DNA from: Marivita sp.
GTDB taxonomy: Bacteria > Pseudomonadota > Alphaproteobacteria > Rhodobacterales > Rhodobacteraceae
Direction: 5' to 3'
DNA length: 64,000 nt
Assembly: GCF_020055675.1 (NCBI RefSeq)
Contig: NZ_JAIPUS010000012.1
Coordinates: 40,411-104,410 of the forward strand
The notes below the pieces were generated by a model. That model saw nothing but the letters and a program-made list of their open reading frames with translations. It searched no databases and was not told where the DNA came from. This document shows, in pieces, positions 47,201 through 55,903 of the stretch. Every line of letters starts with the position of its first letter. Position 1 is the stretch's first letter. A program made the translations under genes and the position numbers.

Positions 47201-47870
47201 CATGCACAAGGAAGGTGCCGGGTTCCGGGCGATGATGAACAACTTCGCAATCGCGGTGTCGGTCGGCCTGCAATACGGCGTGCCGCTCGAGGAGTTTGTC
47301 GATGCCTTCACCTTCACCAAGTTCGAACCGGCAGGCATGGTGCAAGGCAACGACAGCATCAAGAACGCGACATCGATCCTCGACTACATCTTCCGCGAAC
47401 TGGCAGTGTCTTATCTCGACCGTACAGACCTGGCCCATGTGAAGCCCGAGGGGGCGTCTTTCGACGACCTTGGCCGGGGCGAGGAAGAGGGCGTGTCGAA
47501 TGTCCAAGAGCTGTCGGATACCGCGGCCTCCCGCTCGCTCGAGGTGCTCAAGCAGATCAGCTCGACGGGCTATCTGCGCAAACGCCTGCCGCAAGAGCTG
47601 GTTGTTTTGCAGGGCGGCCAGTCCGGCGCCGTGGCGTTCGAGGGCGATACTACCATCGCACCGCTCAACAGGCTTGTGCCGGAAACCGGCGGCGTGGCGG
47701 TGGCGACGCAGACCACCAGCACCTCGACCACGGCCATGACCGCCGTGACCCGCGCCAAGATGCAGGGCTACGAGGGCGAGGCCTGCAGCGATTGCGGCAA
47801 CTACACACTGGTCCGCAACGGCACCTGCATGAAGTGCAACACCTGCGGTGGCACGAGTGGGTGTAGCTGA
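44208..47870 (+). CDS. nrdJ: Adenosylcobalamin-dependent (class II) ribonucleotide reductase
   Basis: 1220 aa from the ATG at 44208 ([11 protein letters not shown]). A start 13 codons upstream is possible. Core motifs are [29 protein letters not shown] (active-site thiyl region) and the [21 protein letters not shown] loop. The C-terminus has a Cys-rich zinc-ribbon-like tail (CSDCGNY and CMKCNTCGG) that may serve reduction of the active site. It makes deoxyribonucleotides with or without oxygen using coenzyme B12. The upstream DnaA and NrdR-like sites fit its role. Confidence 0.96.
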   Translation: MKIERKFTKAGQDAYAEIEFVKTKSEIRNPDGTTVFALENVEVPSSWSQVASDVLAQKYFRKAGVPVSVKKVKERNVPSFLWRSVPATDDTERTGEVSSKQVFDRLAGAWTYWGWKGGYFTTEEDAQAYFDEMRYMLATQKAAPNSPQWFNTGLHWAYGIDGPSQGHFYVDYKTGTLTKSTSAYEHPQPHACFIQSVADDLVGDGGIMDLWVREARLFKYGSGTGTNFSSLRAANEPLSGGGKSSGLMGFLKIGDRAAGAIKSGGTTRRAAKMVICDADHPDIEEFINWKVKEEQKVASIVAGSKMHEKMLNAIFTAIGHWDGLQDDAYDPKKNNGLKDAIRTAKNALIPETYIKRVLDYARQGYASIEFPTYDTDWDSEAYASVSGQNSNNSIRVTNAFLQAVKDDADWELIRRTDGSVAKTIKARDLWEDVGHAAWACADPGIQFHTTVNEWHTCPEDGEIRGSNPCSEYMFLDDTACNLASMNLLTFLKDGEFQSEDYMHATRLWTLTLEISVMMAQFPSKEIAQRSYDFRTLGLGYANIGGLLMNLGYSYDSDEGRALCGALTAIMTGVSYATSAEIAGELGAFTGYETNRDHMLRVIRNHRNAAYGATTGYEDLSVKPVALDHANCPDGLLVELAMSSWDEALRLGEKHGYRNAQATVIAPTGTIGLVMDCDTTGIEPDFALVKFKKLAGGGYFKIINQSVPAALEKLGYTTAQIEEIVAYAEGHGTIGNAPAINHTTLAGHGFGPAQLDKIEKAMDAAFDIRFVFNQWTLGEEFCREVLGIPQDKLNDPTFDLLRHLGFSKAEIDAANDHACGTMTLEGAPHLKVEHYPVFDCANPCGKKGTRYLSVNSHITMMAAAQSFISGAISKTINMPNDATIEDCQKAYELSWSLGTKANALYRDGSKLSQPLAAALVEDDEDAAETLETGSTHEKAQVLAEKIVEKVVIKEIQKSHREKMPERRKGYTQKAVVGGHKVYLRTGEYADGNLGEIFIDMHKEGAGFRAMMNNFAIAVSVGLQYGVPLEEFVDAFTFTKFEPAGMVQGNDSIKNATSILDYIFRELAVSYLDRTDLAHVKPEGASFDDLGRGEEEGVSNVQELSDTAASRSLEVLKQISSTGYLRKRLPQELVVLQGGQSGAVAFEGDTTIAPLNRLVPETGGVAVATQTTSTSTTAMTAVTRAKMQGYEGEACSDCGNYTLVRNGTCMKCNTCGGTSGCS

Positions 47871-47953
47871 TGCACCGCCTCTGACGCGCGCCGGGTTGCT
47901 GGCATGGTCATGCCGCGCGGTGTGGAACGTCAGGGCGTGACGCGTGAAACGTC

Positions 47954-47981
47954 AAAAGGGGGCCTTGCGGCCCCCTTTTTT
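47954..47981 (+). terminator. Strong terminator after nrdJ, bidirectional
   Basis: A GGGGGCC/GGCCCCC stem with loop TTGC is followed by six T. On the other strand the flanking AAAA also gives a T run, so it can serve the convergent WYL-regulator transcript too. Confidence 0.9.
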
Positions 47982-48089
47982 GTGCGTCTTCGGGTGTCAT
48001 GTACCGAGACCGAGGTCGAACGCCGGGGGCCGACAGCCCATCAGGTCATCGATACCATCCGTGACAGGATTTCGACCCGGTCAACCCGG

Positions 48090-48755
48090 TCACGACCGCA
48101 GCGCCTGAAAATCCTTGAGCCGTTTACCGGCCTCCTCGACGAACAAGCCCGGAAGCGGCGTCAGCTCGGTTACGCGATCCATGCGGAAGGTCGCGAAGGC
48201 GTCATCGGTTTCATCCCAGACCACGCAGGTCCAGATGCGGCCCCAGTAATCCAGTTGCAATGGCCGGACCGTGTGCCCCTTGTCCTGTCCCTCTATCCGC
48301 AGGCGAAGCTTCTGACCCGCCCGGATCGCCTTGCGAAAGGCCGGCATATGGCGAAACCCTTGTGCAGCCTTGTCAAAGGGGTAGGTGGCAAACCCGAACC
48401 GTGCCGCGGGGGCTCCGGTGTCTTCGGGCAGCACGGCGTCAATCTTGTCGGCCAGCGCACGGGCGGCCGCCGACAGGGTCTCGTCCTCGGCCGCGCCGAC
48501 AGCGGCAAGCGCCACATGCAAAGCCTCGAGTTCGGTCTGGGTCAGGTTCAGCGGCGGCAGCGTGACCATCGCCTGGGCCGTATACCCGGCGCCGCGCGCG
48601 CCCTCGACCGGCACGCCGGACGCGGCAAGCGTGTCCATGTCGCGGTAGATGGTACGCACGGACACGCCAAGATCCTGGGCCATCGCCTCGGCTGTGTGCA
48701 GGCGACCATCCTTGAGCCGCTGCATCAATGCATAAAGCCTGTCACTGCGTTTCAT
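48090..48755 (-). CDS. YafY/WYL-family transcriptional regulator
   Basis: 221 aa from the ATG at 48755. An N-terminal DeoR-like helix-turn-helix (TAEAMAQDLGVSVRTIYRDMDTL) is followed by a WYL-type ligand domain (about 130-205). The canonical WYL core appears as DYWGRIWTCVVWDE, so the namesake residues are altered. Such proteins are usually ligand-responsive repressors or activators. Four TGACAA repeats lie between it and tatA and may be its operator. Confidence 0.8.
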   Translation of the reverse strand: MKRSDRLYALMQRLKDGRLHTAEAMAQDLGVSVRTIYRDMDTLAASGVPVEGARGAGYTAQAMVTLPPLNLTQTELEALHVALAAVGAAEDETLSAAARALADKIDAVLPEDTGAPAARFGFATYPFDKAAQGFRHMPAFRKAIRAGQKLRLRIEGQDKGHTVRPLQLDYWGRIWTCVVWDETDDAFATFRMDRVTELTPLPGLFVEEAGKRLKDFQALRS

Positions 48756-48785
48756 GTGATTCCCGCCCCTGACCTGTCGCGATAC

Positions 48786-48820
48786 TGACAAAAACCTGAC
48801 AACTGACAAGCTCTTGACAA
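48786..48820. repeat. Four TGACAA repeats upstream of the WYL regulator
   Basis: TGACAA begins at 48786, 48797, 48804 and 48815, a spacing of 11, 7 and 11. It is therefore two pairs offset by 18 bases. The sites are 31-66 bases upstream of the regulator start and about 120 upstream of tatA. An operator for the regulator is a reasonable inference. Confidence 0.6.
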
Positions 48821-48940
48821 AAATCCAGTGCGATTCATCGCGATCGTGAGAGTTTGGCGCTTTTCCACAGGCGTCAAACCCATTAGAACATCGCAGTCAG
48901 GATGCGCCGCGACGCGGCAATACAACGTTAGGAGAGAGCC

Positions 48941-49183
48941 ATGCTCAACAATATCGGCCTTCCCGGCCTTCTGCTGATCGCCGTTGTGGTGCTGGTGCTG
49001 TTCGGTCGCGGCAAGATCTCGTCGCTGATGGGCGAAGTCGGCAAGGGTATCACGGCCTTCAAAAAAGGCGTGAAAGACGGAACCGAGGAAATCGAGCAGG
49101 CCGATACCGGCGACGATGCCAAGGATGTCACACCCGGAACGGACACCGCCGCCGATACCGAGTCCCACAAGGACAAGGTGTAA
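48941..49183 (+). CDS. tatA: Twin-arginine translocase subunit TatA
   Basis: 80 aa. An N-terminal membrane helix with the FGRGK hinge ([17 protein letters not shown]) is followed by an amphipathic helix ([19 protein letters not shown]) and an acidic tail. It oligomerises to form the Tat pore. The AGGAGAG ribosome-binding site precedes the ATG. tatB starts six bases after the stop. Confidence 0.96.
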   Translation: MLNNIGLPGLLLIAVVVLVLFGRGKISSLMGEVGKGITAFKKGVKDGTEEIEQADTGDDAKDVTPGTDTAADTESHKDKV

Positions 49184-49189
49184 CCCGAC

Positions 49190-49675
49190 ATGCTCGATCT
49201 GGGCTGGACGGAACTTCTGGTGATCGGTGTCGTCGCGCTGATCGTCGTGGGGCCCAAGGATTTGCCGGTGCTGTTTCGCAGTCTCGGGCAGTTCATGGGC
49301 AAGGCGCGCGGCATGGCGCGGGAGTTCAGCAAGGCGATGAACGACGCGGCTGACGATTCCGGCGTGTCGGAGATGTCCAAGACATTCAAATCCGCGACGA
49401 ACCCGGTCTCGTCTGCGATGGATGGGGTGACGGACGCGGCAAAGTCGATGACAGAGCTTGATCCCGAAAGCCACACGGGAAAGCTTTCCGCGGAACGCCA
49501 GGAAGCCAAGAAGAAAATCGAATTGTCCGCCGCAAAGGCCGCCGCAGAGCGCAAGGCGCGCGAGGCCGCGGATGCGGCCGCGAAGGTGGAAGAGATGGAG
49601 ACGGCGGCCGAAGCGCCTGACGACGCCGAGCCCGAATCCGATCCCGCGCCATCCGAGACGAAAGACAGCAAATGA
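49190..49675 (+). CDS. tatB: Twin-arginine translocase subunit TatB
   Basis: 161 aa. The N-terminal helix ends [22 protein letters not shown], the TatB signature with the conserved Glu8 position and GP hinge. A long charged amphipathic region and a variable Ala/Glu/Lys-rich tail follow. TatB recognises substrate signal peptides with TatC. It overlaps tatC by four bases. Confidence 0.94.
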   Translation: MLDLGWTELLVIGVVALIVVGPKDLPVLFRSLGQFMGKARGMAREFSKAMNDAADDSGVSEMSKTFKSATNPVSSAMDGVTDAAKSMTELDPESHTGKLSAERQEAKKKIELSAAKAAAERKAREAADAAAKVEEMETAAEAPDDAEPESDPAPSETKDSK

Positions 49676-50583
49676 ACACCACGCCCGACGAGATCGAGGA
49701 CAGTTCGGCGCCGCTGATCGAGCATCTGGCCGAGTTGCGAAACCGGCTGATCCATTCGGTCGCCGCATTTCTGGTCGGGATGATCATCTGTTTCACGGTT
49801 GCGACACCGCTGTTCAACTTCCTGACCGATCCGCTGTGCCAGGTCCTGGCGGCGCGCGGGCAGGATTGCGACCTGATTTTCATCAGCCCGCAAGAAGGCT
49901 TTTTCGTTGCCATAAAGATATCGCTTCTGGGCGGATTTATCCTGGCGTTCCCCTATATCGGCTTGCAGATGTGGCGCTTCGTGGCGCCGGGGCTTTACAA
50001 GACGGAAAAAGGCGCCTTCCTGCCGTTTCTGGTGGCGTCGCCCTTCATGTTCGCCCTCGGCGCGGCCTTTGCCTTTTATGTCGTCACACCGCTGGCATAT
50101 GATTTCTTCCTCGGCTTCCAGCAATTCGGGTCCGAAGGTGAGGCGGTTGTCGATGAAGAGGTCACGCAAGGGCTATCGGTCGTGTTCCAGGGGTCGGCCC
50201 AGGAATACCTTAACCTGACCATCAAGTTCATCCTGGCGTTCGGCCTGTGTTTCCAATTGCCCGTCCTGCTGACGCTGATGGGCAAGACCGGTTTGGTGAG
50301 CGCGGATGGTCTTGGCGCGGTGCGCAAATACGCGGTCGTCGCGATCCTGATGCTGGCCGCCCTGGTCACGCCGCCGGATGTGATCACGCAGGTGATCCTG
50401 TTTGTCGTGGTCTATGGTCTGTACGAGGTGTCGATCTTCCTTGTGCGCCGGGTGGAGCGCAAACGCGAGGCCGAATTGCGGGCGCAAGGCCTCTGGTTCG
50501 AGGAAAATGATGACCCCGAAGACGATCCTCTGATGCGCGAATTTGACGAGGACGAGGACGAGGACGAGGACCGCGACCGATGA
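49672..50583 (+). CDS. tatC: Twin-arginine translocase subunit TatC
   Basis: 303 aa with six membrane helices. Signatures are [12 protein letters not shown] at the N-terminus, FISPQEGFF, and [19 protein letters not shown]. The C-terminus is an unusually acidic tail ([12 protein letters not shown]) encoded by repeated GACGAG. TatC binds twin-arginine signals. Its stop overlaps the next gene (ATGA). Confidence 0.95.
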   Translation: MNTTPDEIEDSSAPLIEHLAELRNRLIHSVAAFLVGMIICFTVATPLFNFLTDPLCQVLAARGQDCDLIFISPQEGFFVAIKISLLGGFILAFPYIGLQMWRFVAPGLYKTEKGAFLPFLVASPFMFALGAAFAFYVVTPLAYDFFLGFQQFGSEGEAVVDEEVTQGLSVVFQGSAQEYLNLTIKFILAFGLCFQLPVLLTLMGKTGLVSADGLGAVRKYAVVAILMLAALVTPPDVITQVILFVVVYGLYEVSIFLVRRVERKREAELRAQGLWFEENDDPEDDPLMREFDEDEDEDEDRDR

Positions 50584-51416
50584 GTGACCCGATGGATCGA
50601 ATCGCCGCCGCGTTGGAGCGGCTTGCTCCGGCGCCGCAACCTGCACCAGATTTCGACATGGCGGATGCGTTCGTCTGGCATGTCGATCCGGATCGGCTTC
50701 AGCCGGTGCCCGATGTCAGCCGCGTGGCCGTGGACCTGCTGATCGGCGTGGACCGCAGCCGCGACACGCTGCTGGCGAACACCCGCCAGTTCGCCCGTGG
50801 ATTGCCCGCCAACAACGCGCTTTTGTGGGGCGCGCGGGGAATGGGCAAGTCAAGCCTGGTAAAGGCGGTTCACGCGGCGGTCCTGGCGGAAGGCACGCCG
50901 ATCAAGCTGGTCGAGTTGCAGCGCGAAGACTTGCCCAGCGTGTCACGGCTCTTGACCCTTTTGCGGGACGCGCCGCACCGGTTCCTGCTTTTTTGCGACG
51001 ATCTCAGCTTCAGCCATGACGATGAGCACTACAAATCACTGAAGGCGGTGCTGGATGGCGGCGTCGAAGGCCGGCCCGAAAACGTGGTTTTCTACGCCAC
51101 CTCGAATCGACGTCACCTGATGCCGCGCGACATGATCGAGAACGAACGTTCTTCCTCGATCAATCCCTCCGAGGCGGTCGAGGAGAAGGTGTCCCTGTCC
51201 GACCGGTTCGGCCTGTGGCTGGGCTTTCACCCGTGCAACCAGGACGACTATCTCGCCATGATCCGAGGCTATTGCGATGCCTATGAGGTCGAAATCGACG
51301 AGACAACGATGCGGGCCGAGGCCATCGAATGGCAGGCCACGCGGGGGGCGCGATCCGGCCGGGTCGCGTGGCAGTATTTCACCGATCTGGCAGGACGCCG
51401 CGGCGTCGCGATCTGA
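50580..51416 (+). CDS. DUF815-family AAA+ ATPase
   Basis: 278 aa. The DUF815 ATPase domain has Walker A WGARGMGKSSL (residues 83-93), a Walker B-like FLLFCDDLSF, and a sensor-like VVFYATSNRRHLMPRDM. Family members are cytoplasmic AAA+ proteins of uncertain role. It overlaps tatC by four bases and is probably co-transcribed with tatABC. A link to Tat function is possible but undemonstrated. Confidence 0.85.
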   Translation: MSDPMDRIAAALERLAPAPQPAPDFDMADAFVWHVDPDRLQPVPDVSRVAVDLLIGVDRSRDTLLANTRQFARGLPANNALLWGARGMGKSSLVKAVHAAVLAEGTPIKLVELQREDLPSVSRLLTLLRDAPHRFLLFCDDLSFSHDDEHYKSLKAVLDGGVEGRPENVVFYATSNRRHLMPRDMIENERSSSINPSEAVEEKVSLSDRFGLWLGFHPCNQDDYLAMIRGYCDAYEVEIDETTMRAEAIEWQATRGARSGRVAWQYFTDLAGRRGVAI

Positions 51417-51421
51417 GATTG

Positions 51422-51490
51422 GGTCGGACCGCTTGCGCGGTCCGACCGGTTGGGGGGCCAGCCCCCCAAACCCCCCGGCATATTTGCAAA
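51422..51490 (-). repeat. Dispersed palindromic repeat, copy 4
   Basis: It comprises a perfect stem GGTCGGACCGC/GCGGTCCGACC around TTGC (51422-51447), a hairpin TTGGGGGG/CCCCCCAA around CCAG (51450-51469), and a diverged boundary box (CCCCCCGGCATATTTGC, 51471-51487). It fills the gap between the convergent ATPase and methyltransferase genes. Confidence 0.78.
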
Positions 51491-51500
51491 GAGAAGAAGA

Positions 51501-52583
51501 TCAGGCACGGCGGCGGCGGCCGCCGGTACGGCCCGCGCGGCCGCGGCCCTCGTGACCGGCTTTCGGTGGCTGTTTGTTGAACGCGATCCAGGCTGCACCG
51601 CCGTCGTCGTTATTGGTCAGGAAATTGGCGGCGCGAATGGCTTCCATTTCCTTGCCGGGGCGCGGTTTGGTCGATCCTAGGCCGAACAACTGGCAAAAGC
51701 TCTCGTCATCCATGTCGTCGGGCAGAACGATCCCGGCCGCGGCGACCTCGGCACGTTTTTCGGCAATTCTGGTCGGTCCGGTTGCGAGCGCGACTGGGTT
51801 CATGATCGCCGATGTCATGCCTGCGCCCATCGCCATCGGAAGGAAAGCGTTGTTGATCCCGTGCCGATTGGGCAGGCCAAAGCTGATGTTGGAGGCGCCG
51901 CAGGTCGTGTTCACGCCAAGTTCGTCACGCAGGCGGCGGACGAGGGTAAAGACCTGCAAACCGGCCGTGCCCATGGCGCCGATCGGCATGACCAGCGGAT
52001 CGACCACGATGTCATGCGCCGGGATGCCGAAATCGGCGGCGCGTTCGACGATCTTTTTCGCAACGGCAAAGCGCACATCCGGGTCTTCGGAGATCCCGGT
52101 GTCGTCATTCGAGATCGCCACGACAGGCACGTTGTATTTCTTGACCAGAGGAAGCACCAGGTCCAGCCGCTCTTCCTCGCCGGTGACGGAGTTCAGCAGC
52201 GGGCGGCCATGCGCGGCGGCAAGGCCGTTTTCCAGCGCTCCGGGAACCGAGCTGTCGATGCAGAGCGGGCAATCGGTGACGGCCTGCACCCGTTCGACCA
52301 GTTCTCGCATCAAGGTTGGTTCGACGAAGTTGTTGTCGGCATAGCGCGGGTCTTCGGCCATCTTGTTGGAAAACACCGCGCCCGAATTGATGTCGAGCAC
52401 ACTGGCCCCGGCGGCCACCTGGGCAATTGCATCCGCCTCGACCCGGCTGAAATCTCCGCGTTCCAGTTCCTCGTTCAGGATCTTGCGGCCCGTCGGGTTG
52501 ATCCGTTCGCCGATGACGCAGAACGGCTGGTCGAATCCGATGATGGCGGTTCTGGTCCTGGACTCGACGATGGTACGGGTCAT
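51501..52583 (-). CDS. Methyltetrahydrofolate:corrinoid methyltransferase (pterin-binding)
   Basis: 360 aa. The pterin-binding TIM-barrel has VIGERINPTGRK, GASVLDINSGA, CIDSSVPGALE and TTCGASNISFGLPNRH, as in the folate module of cobalamin-dependent methionine synthase (MetH). The homocysteine-binding, B12-binding and reactivation modules are absent. The tail is Gly/Arg-rich (GRAGRTGGRRRRA), which is odd and may bind nucleic acid or a partner. It ends an operon with metF, so it probably passes methyl groups from 5-methyl-THF to a separate corrinoid protein. GAAGGAG precedes the ATG. Confidence 0.87.
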   Translation of the reverse strand: MTRTIVESRTRTAIIGFDQPFCVIGERINPTGRKILNEELERGDFSRVEADAIAQVAAGASVLDINSGAVFSNKMAEDPRYADNNFVEPTLMRELVERVQAVTDCPLCIDSSVPGALENGLAAAHGRPLLNSVTGEEERLDLVLPLVKKYNVPVVAISNDDTGISEDPDVRFAVAKKIVERAADFGIPAHDIVVDPLVMPIGAMGTAGLQVFTLVRRLRDELGVNTTCGASNISFGLPNRHGINNAFLPMAMGAGMTSAIMNPVALATGPTRIAEKRAEVAAAGIVLPDDMDDESFCQLFGLGSTKPRPGKEMEAIRAANFLTNNDDGGAAWIAFNKQPPKAGHEGRGRAGRTGGRRRRA

Positions 52584-53239
52584 GCGGCTACTCCTTCAAT
52601 GCGGGCCAGGATGGCTGGCAGCGCGGGGTCTGTGAAATCGCGGATGGTCATATGGGCCCCGGCGGCGCGCAGCGTGGCGTCGTCGAGTGCCGAGCGGATA
52701 CCGATGCTATAGGCGCCCGAGGCGGCGGCGGCACGCATGCCCGAGGGGCTGTCCTCGAAGGCGATACAGGTTGCCGCGGTTTCTCGCAAAGCCTCCATCG
52801 CCGTCAGGTAGGGCAAGGGGTGTGGCTTGCCGTGGGCGCATTCCTCGCCGATCACGATCACCTCGAACCGGTCGCGCAACCCGATGGCGCCCAGCATGGC
52901 TTCGGCATTGAGCCGCATGGCATTGGTGACAACGGCCATTTTCCAGCCCTGCGCCTGTGCGTGATCCAGAAACGCGGTCAGGCCCGGTGTTTCAGGGTAA
53001 GGCGCCGGCAGGCGGTCGCGGAACTGCGCCTCTTTCCATTTGCTCAAAGCCTGCGGATCGGGGTCGTCCGGCAGGTAGTCGGCGAAGACATCGACATTCA
53101 GGCGGCCATGCACCTGCTCCATGTAGAAGCCCTCGGGCACCGGCAGGCCGCGGGCCGTCCACAATTCGGTAAAAACCGCCTCGTGGATCGGATCCGAGTT
53201 CAACATGGTGCCGTCGAGATCGAAAAGCAGGGCTGGCAT
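52580..53239 (-). CDS. HAD-superfamily hydrolase (beta-phosphoglucomutase-like)
   Basis: 219 aa from the ATG at 53239. HAD motif I is FDLDGTMLNSD (Asp7, Asp9). Motif II region is AVVTNAM, the conserved Lys is in CAHGKPHPLPYLTA, and motif IV is FEDSPSG. It is a small-molecule phosphatase or phosphomutase of unknown substrate. It lies inside the one-carbon operon between metF and the methyltransferase, with an ATGA overlap. Confidence 0.83.
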   Translation of the reverse strand: MPALLFDLDGTMLNSDPIHEAVFTELWTARGLPVPEGFYMEQVHGRLNVDVFADYLPDDPDPQALSKWKEAQFRDRLPAPYPETPGLTAFLDHAQAQGWKMAVVTNAMRLNAEAMLGAIGLRDRFEVIVIGEECAHGKPHPLPYLTAMEALRETAATCIAFEDSPSGMRAAAASGAYSIGIRSALDDATLRAAGAHMTIRDFTDPALPAILARIEGVAA

Positions 53240-53249
53240 ATCCGGTCGA

Positions 53250-54182
53250 TCAGCTTGCGACAGCGGCGGCGGGCGCGGTGCCGGTCCCACCGTTCTCGAT
53301 CGCCCAGGTGGCAGTGGACGTGATCCCGCCCAGCGGGAAGAAATGCACCTGTTTGATGTTGAAATCGGGATGTGCGGCCTTGTGCGCCGCCAGCTTGCTC
53401 AGCACCTCGGTCGGCTCGTAGGGCAAGAGCAGCTTGGTCACGTCCATCGCGCGTTTCTGCAGCACCTTGAGTGACGGGCCGACACCGCAGGCGATGGCGA
53501 ACTTGATCAGGGTTTGCAATTTTGCAGGTCCGGCTATGCCGATATGCACCGGCAGGGTGATGCCGGCCGCCGAGAGGTCCTCGACCCATTTGATGATCGG
53601 GTCGGCATCAAAGGCGAATTGCGTGGCCAGCGCCATGTGCGCGTCGGTGCGCTCTGAAAATGCTTGCTTCCAGCGCAGCGCGTCTTCGACAGCCTTCATG
53701 CCGCCATCGGGGTCAATATCCTTGTTGCCCTCGGGGTGGCCGGCGACATGCAAGCGCTTGAAGCCCGCCTTGTCGAAAAGTCCGGTGTCCATCAGCTGCA
53801 TCGAGCTGTCGAAGGCGCCATGCGGGGCCGCCACGCCCCCCGCGAGAAGCAGCGCCTGATCGACGCCGGCTTCACCCTGGTAGCGCGCGATCCAGTCCGC
53901 GAGCATTGCCCGATCCTTGATGATCCGGGCGGGGAAATGCGGCATCACCCGAAAGCCGTCATCAGCCAGGCGCCTGGCGGTGGCGGTCATGTCCTCGATC
54001 GGGGTGCCGTCGATATGGGCGATGTAGACCCGGGTGCCTGGGGCCAGCAGGGCGCGGAAATCCTCGACCTTTTCGGCGGTGCGGGGCATCACCTCGATGG
54101 AATAGCCCTGCAGGAACGCCGCCATCTCGGGGGGGACGGCGGTCTCGACGGTGTCGCGCTTGCGGAAATTCAACAATGCCAT
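53250..54182 (-). CDS. metF: 5,10-methylenetetrahydrofolate reductase
   Basis: 310 aa from the ATG at 54182, preceded by a strong GAGGGAGG. It is a TIM-barrel flavoprotein with the folate/FAD-binding features IAHIDGTPIEDMTATARRL, LLLAGGVAAPHGAF and HVAGHPEGN. It reduces methylene-THF to 5-methyl-THF, the donor for the methyltransferase encoded in the same operon. Confidence 0.9.
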   Translation of the reverse strand: MALLNFRKRDTVETAVPPEMAAFLQGYSIEVMPRTAEKVEDFRALLAPGTRVYIAHIDGTPIEDMTATARRLADDGFRVMPHFPARIIKDRAMLADWIARYQGEAGVDQALLLAGGVAAPHGAFDSSMQLMDTGLFDKAGFKRLHVAGHPEGNKDIDPDGGMKAVEDALRWKQAFSERTDAHMALATQFAFDADPIIKWVEDLSAAGITLPVHIGIAGPAKLQTLIKFAIACGVGPSLKVLQKRAMDVTKLLLPYEPTEVLSKLAAHKAAHPDFNIKQVHFFPLGGITSTATWAIENGGTGTAPAAAVAS

Positions 54183-54209
54183 GATAGCCTCCCTCAAGGT
54201 CATGCGGGG

Positions 54210-54506
54210 TTATGCCCAACCTTCGTTTTCGATCAGCGTTTTCAGGCGCTGCTGGTCGTAGTCCGCGTCAAGGCGCGCAGCCTCCGCGGTGCAGATCTCG
54301 GTGGCGTCACCGTCGACCGGGTAAGGATCGGCCTTGCGCCATTGTGCCAGGTAGCTGTCGGTATCGGACGCGCCGATCTTCATCGCGGCGCGGTCTATGG
54401 CCTGCTCGAACCGCTCGGGCAATTGTGCCTTGGCGCCCCGGCGGCCCTTGCCGACGATCACCTGTGCCGGGATATCGCGCCAATAGACAATAGTGACTTC
54501 CGCCAT
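54210..54506 (-). CDS. Small 'virulence factor' domain protein, unknown role
   Basis: 98 aa from the ATG at 54506, with GAGGGAA upstream. It matches a small conserved family labelled virulence factor in databases: VTIVYWRDIPAQVIVGKGR, then SYLAQWRKADPYPVDGD. Nothing here indicates virulence. It is the first gene of the operon leading to metF and the corrinoid methyltransferase, which suggests a role in methyl transfer or methionine synthesis. Confidence 0.7.
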   Translation of the reverse strand: MAEVTIVYWRDIPAQVIVGKGRRGAKAQLPERFEQAIDRAAMKIGASDTDSYLAQWRKADPYPVDGDATEICTAEAARLDADYDQQRLKTLIENEGWA

Positions 54507-54772
54507 GTCGTGATTCCCTCGTGTGTTCTGCGCCTTGGTAATCGAGCGCGGTTGCAAGATAAGGATGATTTTCGACGTGTCCGCTGCTGTCTGCGACGCT
54601 CTGCCTTCACAGGCCCAAGCGCATGCGATTGCGATACACCAAGGAGTGCATGATTTGTCGTCTTTCCAGAAGATCGCGTCATAACTGTGCGACAGATGCA
54701 TCACGAAACTTGCGATAGTCCGAAAGCAGGCATAAGGTCGGGGCAACTCAGATATTCGGAAGGCGCAAAGTC

Positions 54773-55885
54773 ATGGCGCCAAAGCGTCCCAAGGGTGCGG
54801 GCGCATTCCCGAAACCGGTAGAAAGCCCCGCGCCGTCCCGGCCCGATCCGTCCGAGCTTTATGCCGCGCTGGATTTGGGCACAAATAGTTGTCGTATGCT
54901 GATTGCCCAACCCAAAGGCAACCAGTTCCACGTCGTCGACAGCTTTTCCAAATCCGTGCAGCTTGGAGCCGGGCTTGAAAAATACGGTCGGCTCAGCCGG
55001 TCGTCGATGAACCGCACGATCTCAGCGCTGCGCGTGTGCCAGCAAAAAATCCGCCGTCACGAGGTGACGCGGATGCGCCTTGTCGCGACCGAGGCCTGCC
55101 GCCGCGCGCATAATTCCCGCGACTTCATCCGTCAGGTCAAACGCGAAACCGGCCTGACCCTCGAGATCATCCAGCCAGAGGAAGAGGCGCGGCTGGCCGT
55201 GATCTCCTGTGCGCCTTTGGTCAGCACCAAGACCGATCAGCTTCTGGTGGTCGATATCGGTGGTGGCTCGACAGAGCTTGTCTGGATCGACCTGACAGCG
55301 GTCCCGTCATTCGAACGCCCGCGCGCGATTATGCGGTTGCACGCCGGGTTCCACCCCAAGGACAGCCCGTTCCCGGCTGCGCGGGTCGTCGACTGGATCA
55401 GCGTGCCGTTGGGTGTGGCCACCTTGCGGGACCAGTTTTCCGATGTCGAAAGCGACAGCGCACGTTACGCGCTGATGAGCTGGTTCTTCGAGGAAAACCT
55501 GGCCGAGTTTGCGCCCTATAAGGATGAACAGACGCGCGAGGGATTCCAGATCGTCGGCACCAGCGGCACGGTGACGACGGTCGCGGCCAGCCATCTCGGG
55601 CTCAAGCGATATGACCGCAACAAGGTGGACGGTCTGCGCATGACCTCGGACCAGATCGAGAAGGTGATCGCGGGATACCTGCATCTTGGTCCCGAGGGGC
55701 GACGCGCCGACCCCCGAATCGGGTTGGACCGGCAGGCGCTGATCATGTCGGGGGCCGCGATCCTGCAAGCGCTATTACGGTGCTGGCCCACGGACCGGTT
55801 GTCCGTGGCGGACCGGGGGTTGCGGGAAGGTCTGCTTTACGCCCAGATGTCGGCCGATGGTGCGCTCGAGGACGGGCCTTTCTGA
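54773..55885 (+). CDS. Ppx/GppA family exopolyphosphatase/pppGpp phosphatase
   Basis: 370 aa. ASKHA-fold phosphate loops are LYAALDLGTNSCRMLIA, VVDIGGGSTELVW and VGTSGTVTTVAAS. A Pro/Arg-rich about 28-residue N-terminal extension precedes the domain. It may hydrolyse polyphosphate or pppGpp; sequence alone cannot decide. It is convergent with aroQ across 18 bases. Confidence 0.88.
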   Translation: MAPKRPKGAGAFPKPVESPAPSRPDPSELYAALDLGTNSCRMLIAQPKGNQFHVVDSFSKSVQLGAGLEKYGRLSRSSMNRTISALRVCQQKIRRHEVTRMRLVATEACRRAHNSRDFIRQVKRETGLTLEIIQPEEEARLAVISCAPLVSTKTDQLLVVDIGGGSTELVWIDLTAVPSFERPRAIMRLHAGFHPKDSPFPAARVVDWISVPLGVATLRDQFSDVESDSARYALMSWFFEENLAEFAPYKDEQTREGFQIVGTSGTVTTVAASHLGLKRYDRNKVDGLRMTSDQIEKVIAGYLHLGPEGRRADPRIGLDRQALIMSGAAILQALLRCWPTDRLSVADRGLREGLLYAQMSADGALEDGPF

Positions 55886-55903
55886 GAGCCTCGGGTCCAG
55901 GTC

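Noticed and set aside
50510..50580. GACGAG tandem repeat as a separate repeat element
   Set aside because: It simply encodes the acidic C-terminal tail of TatC in frame.
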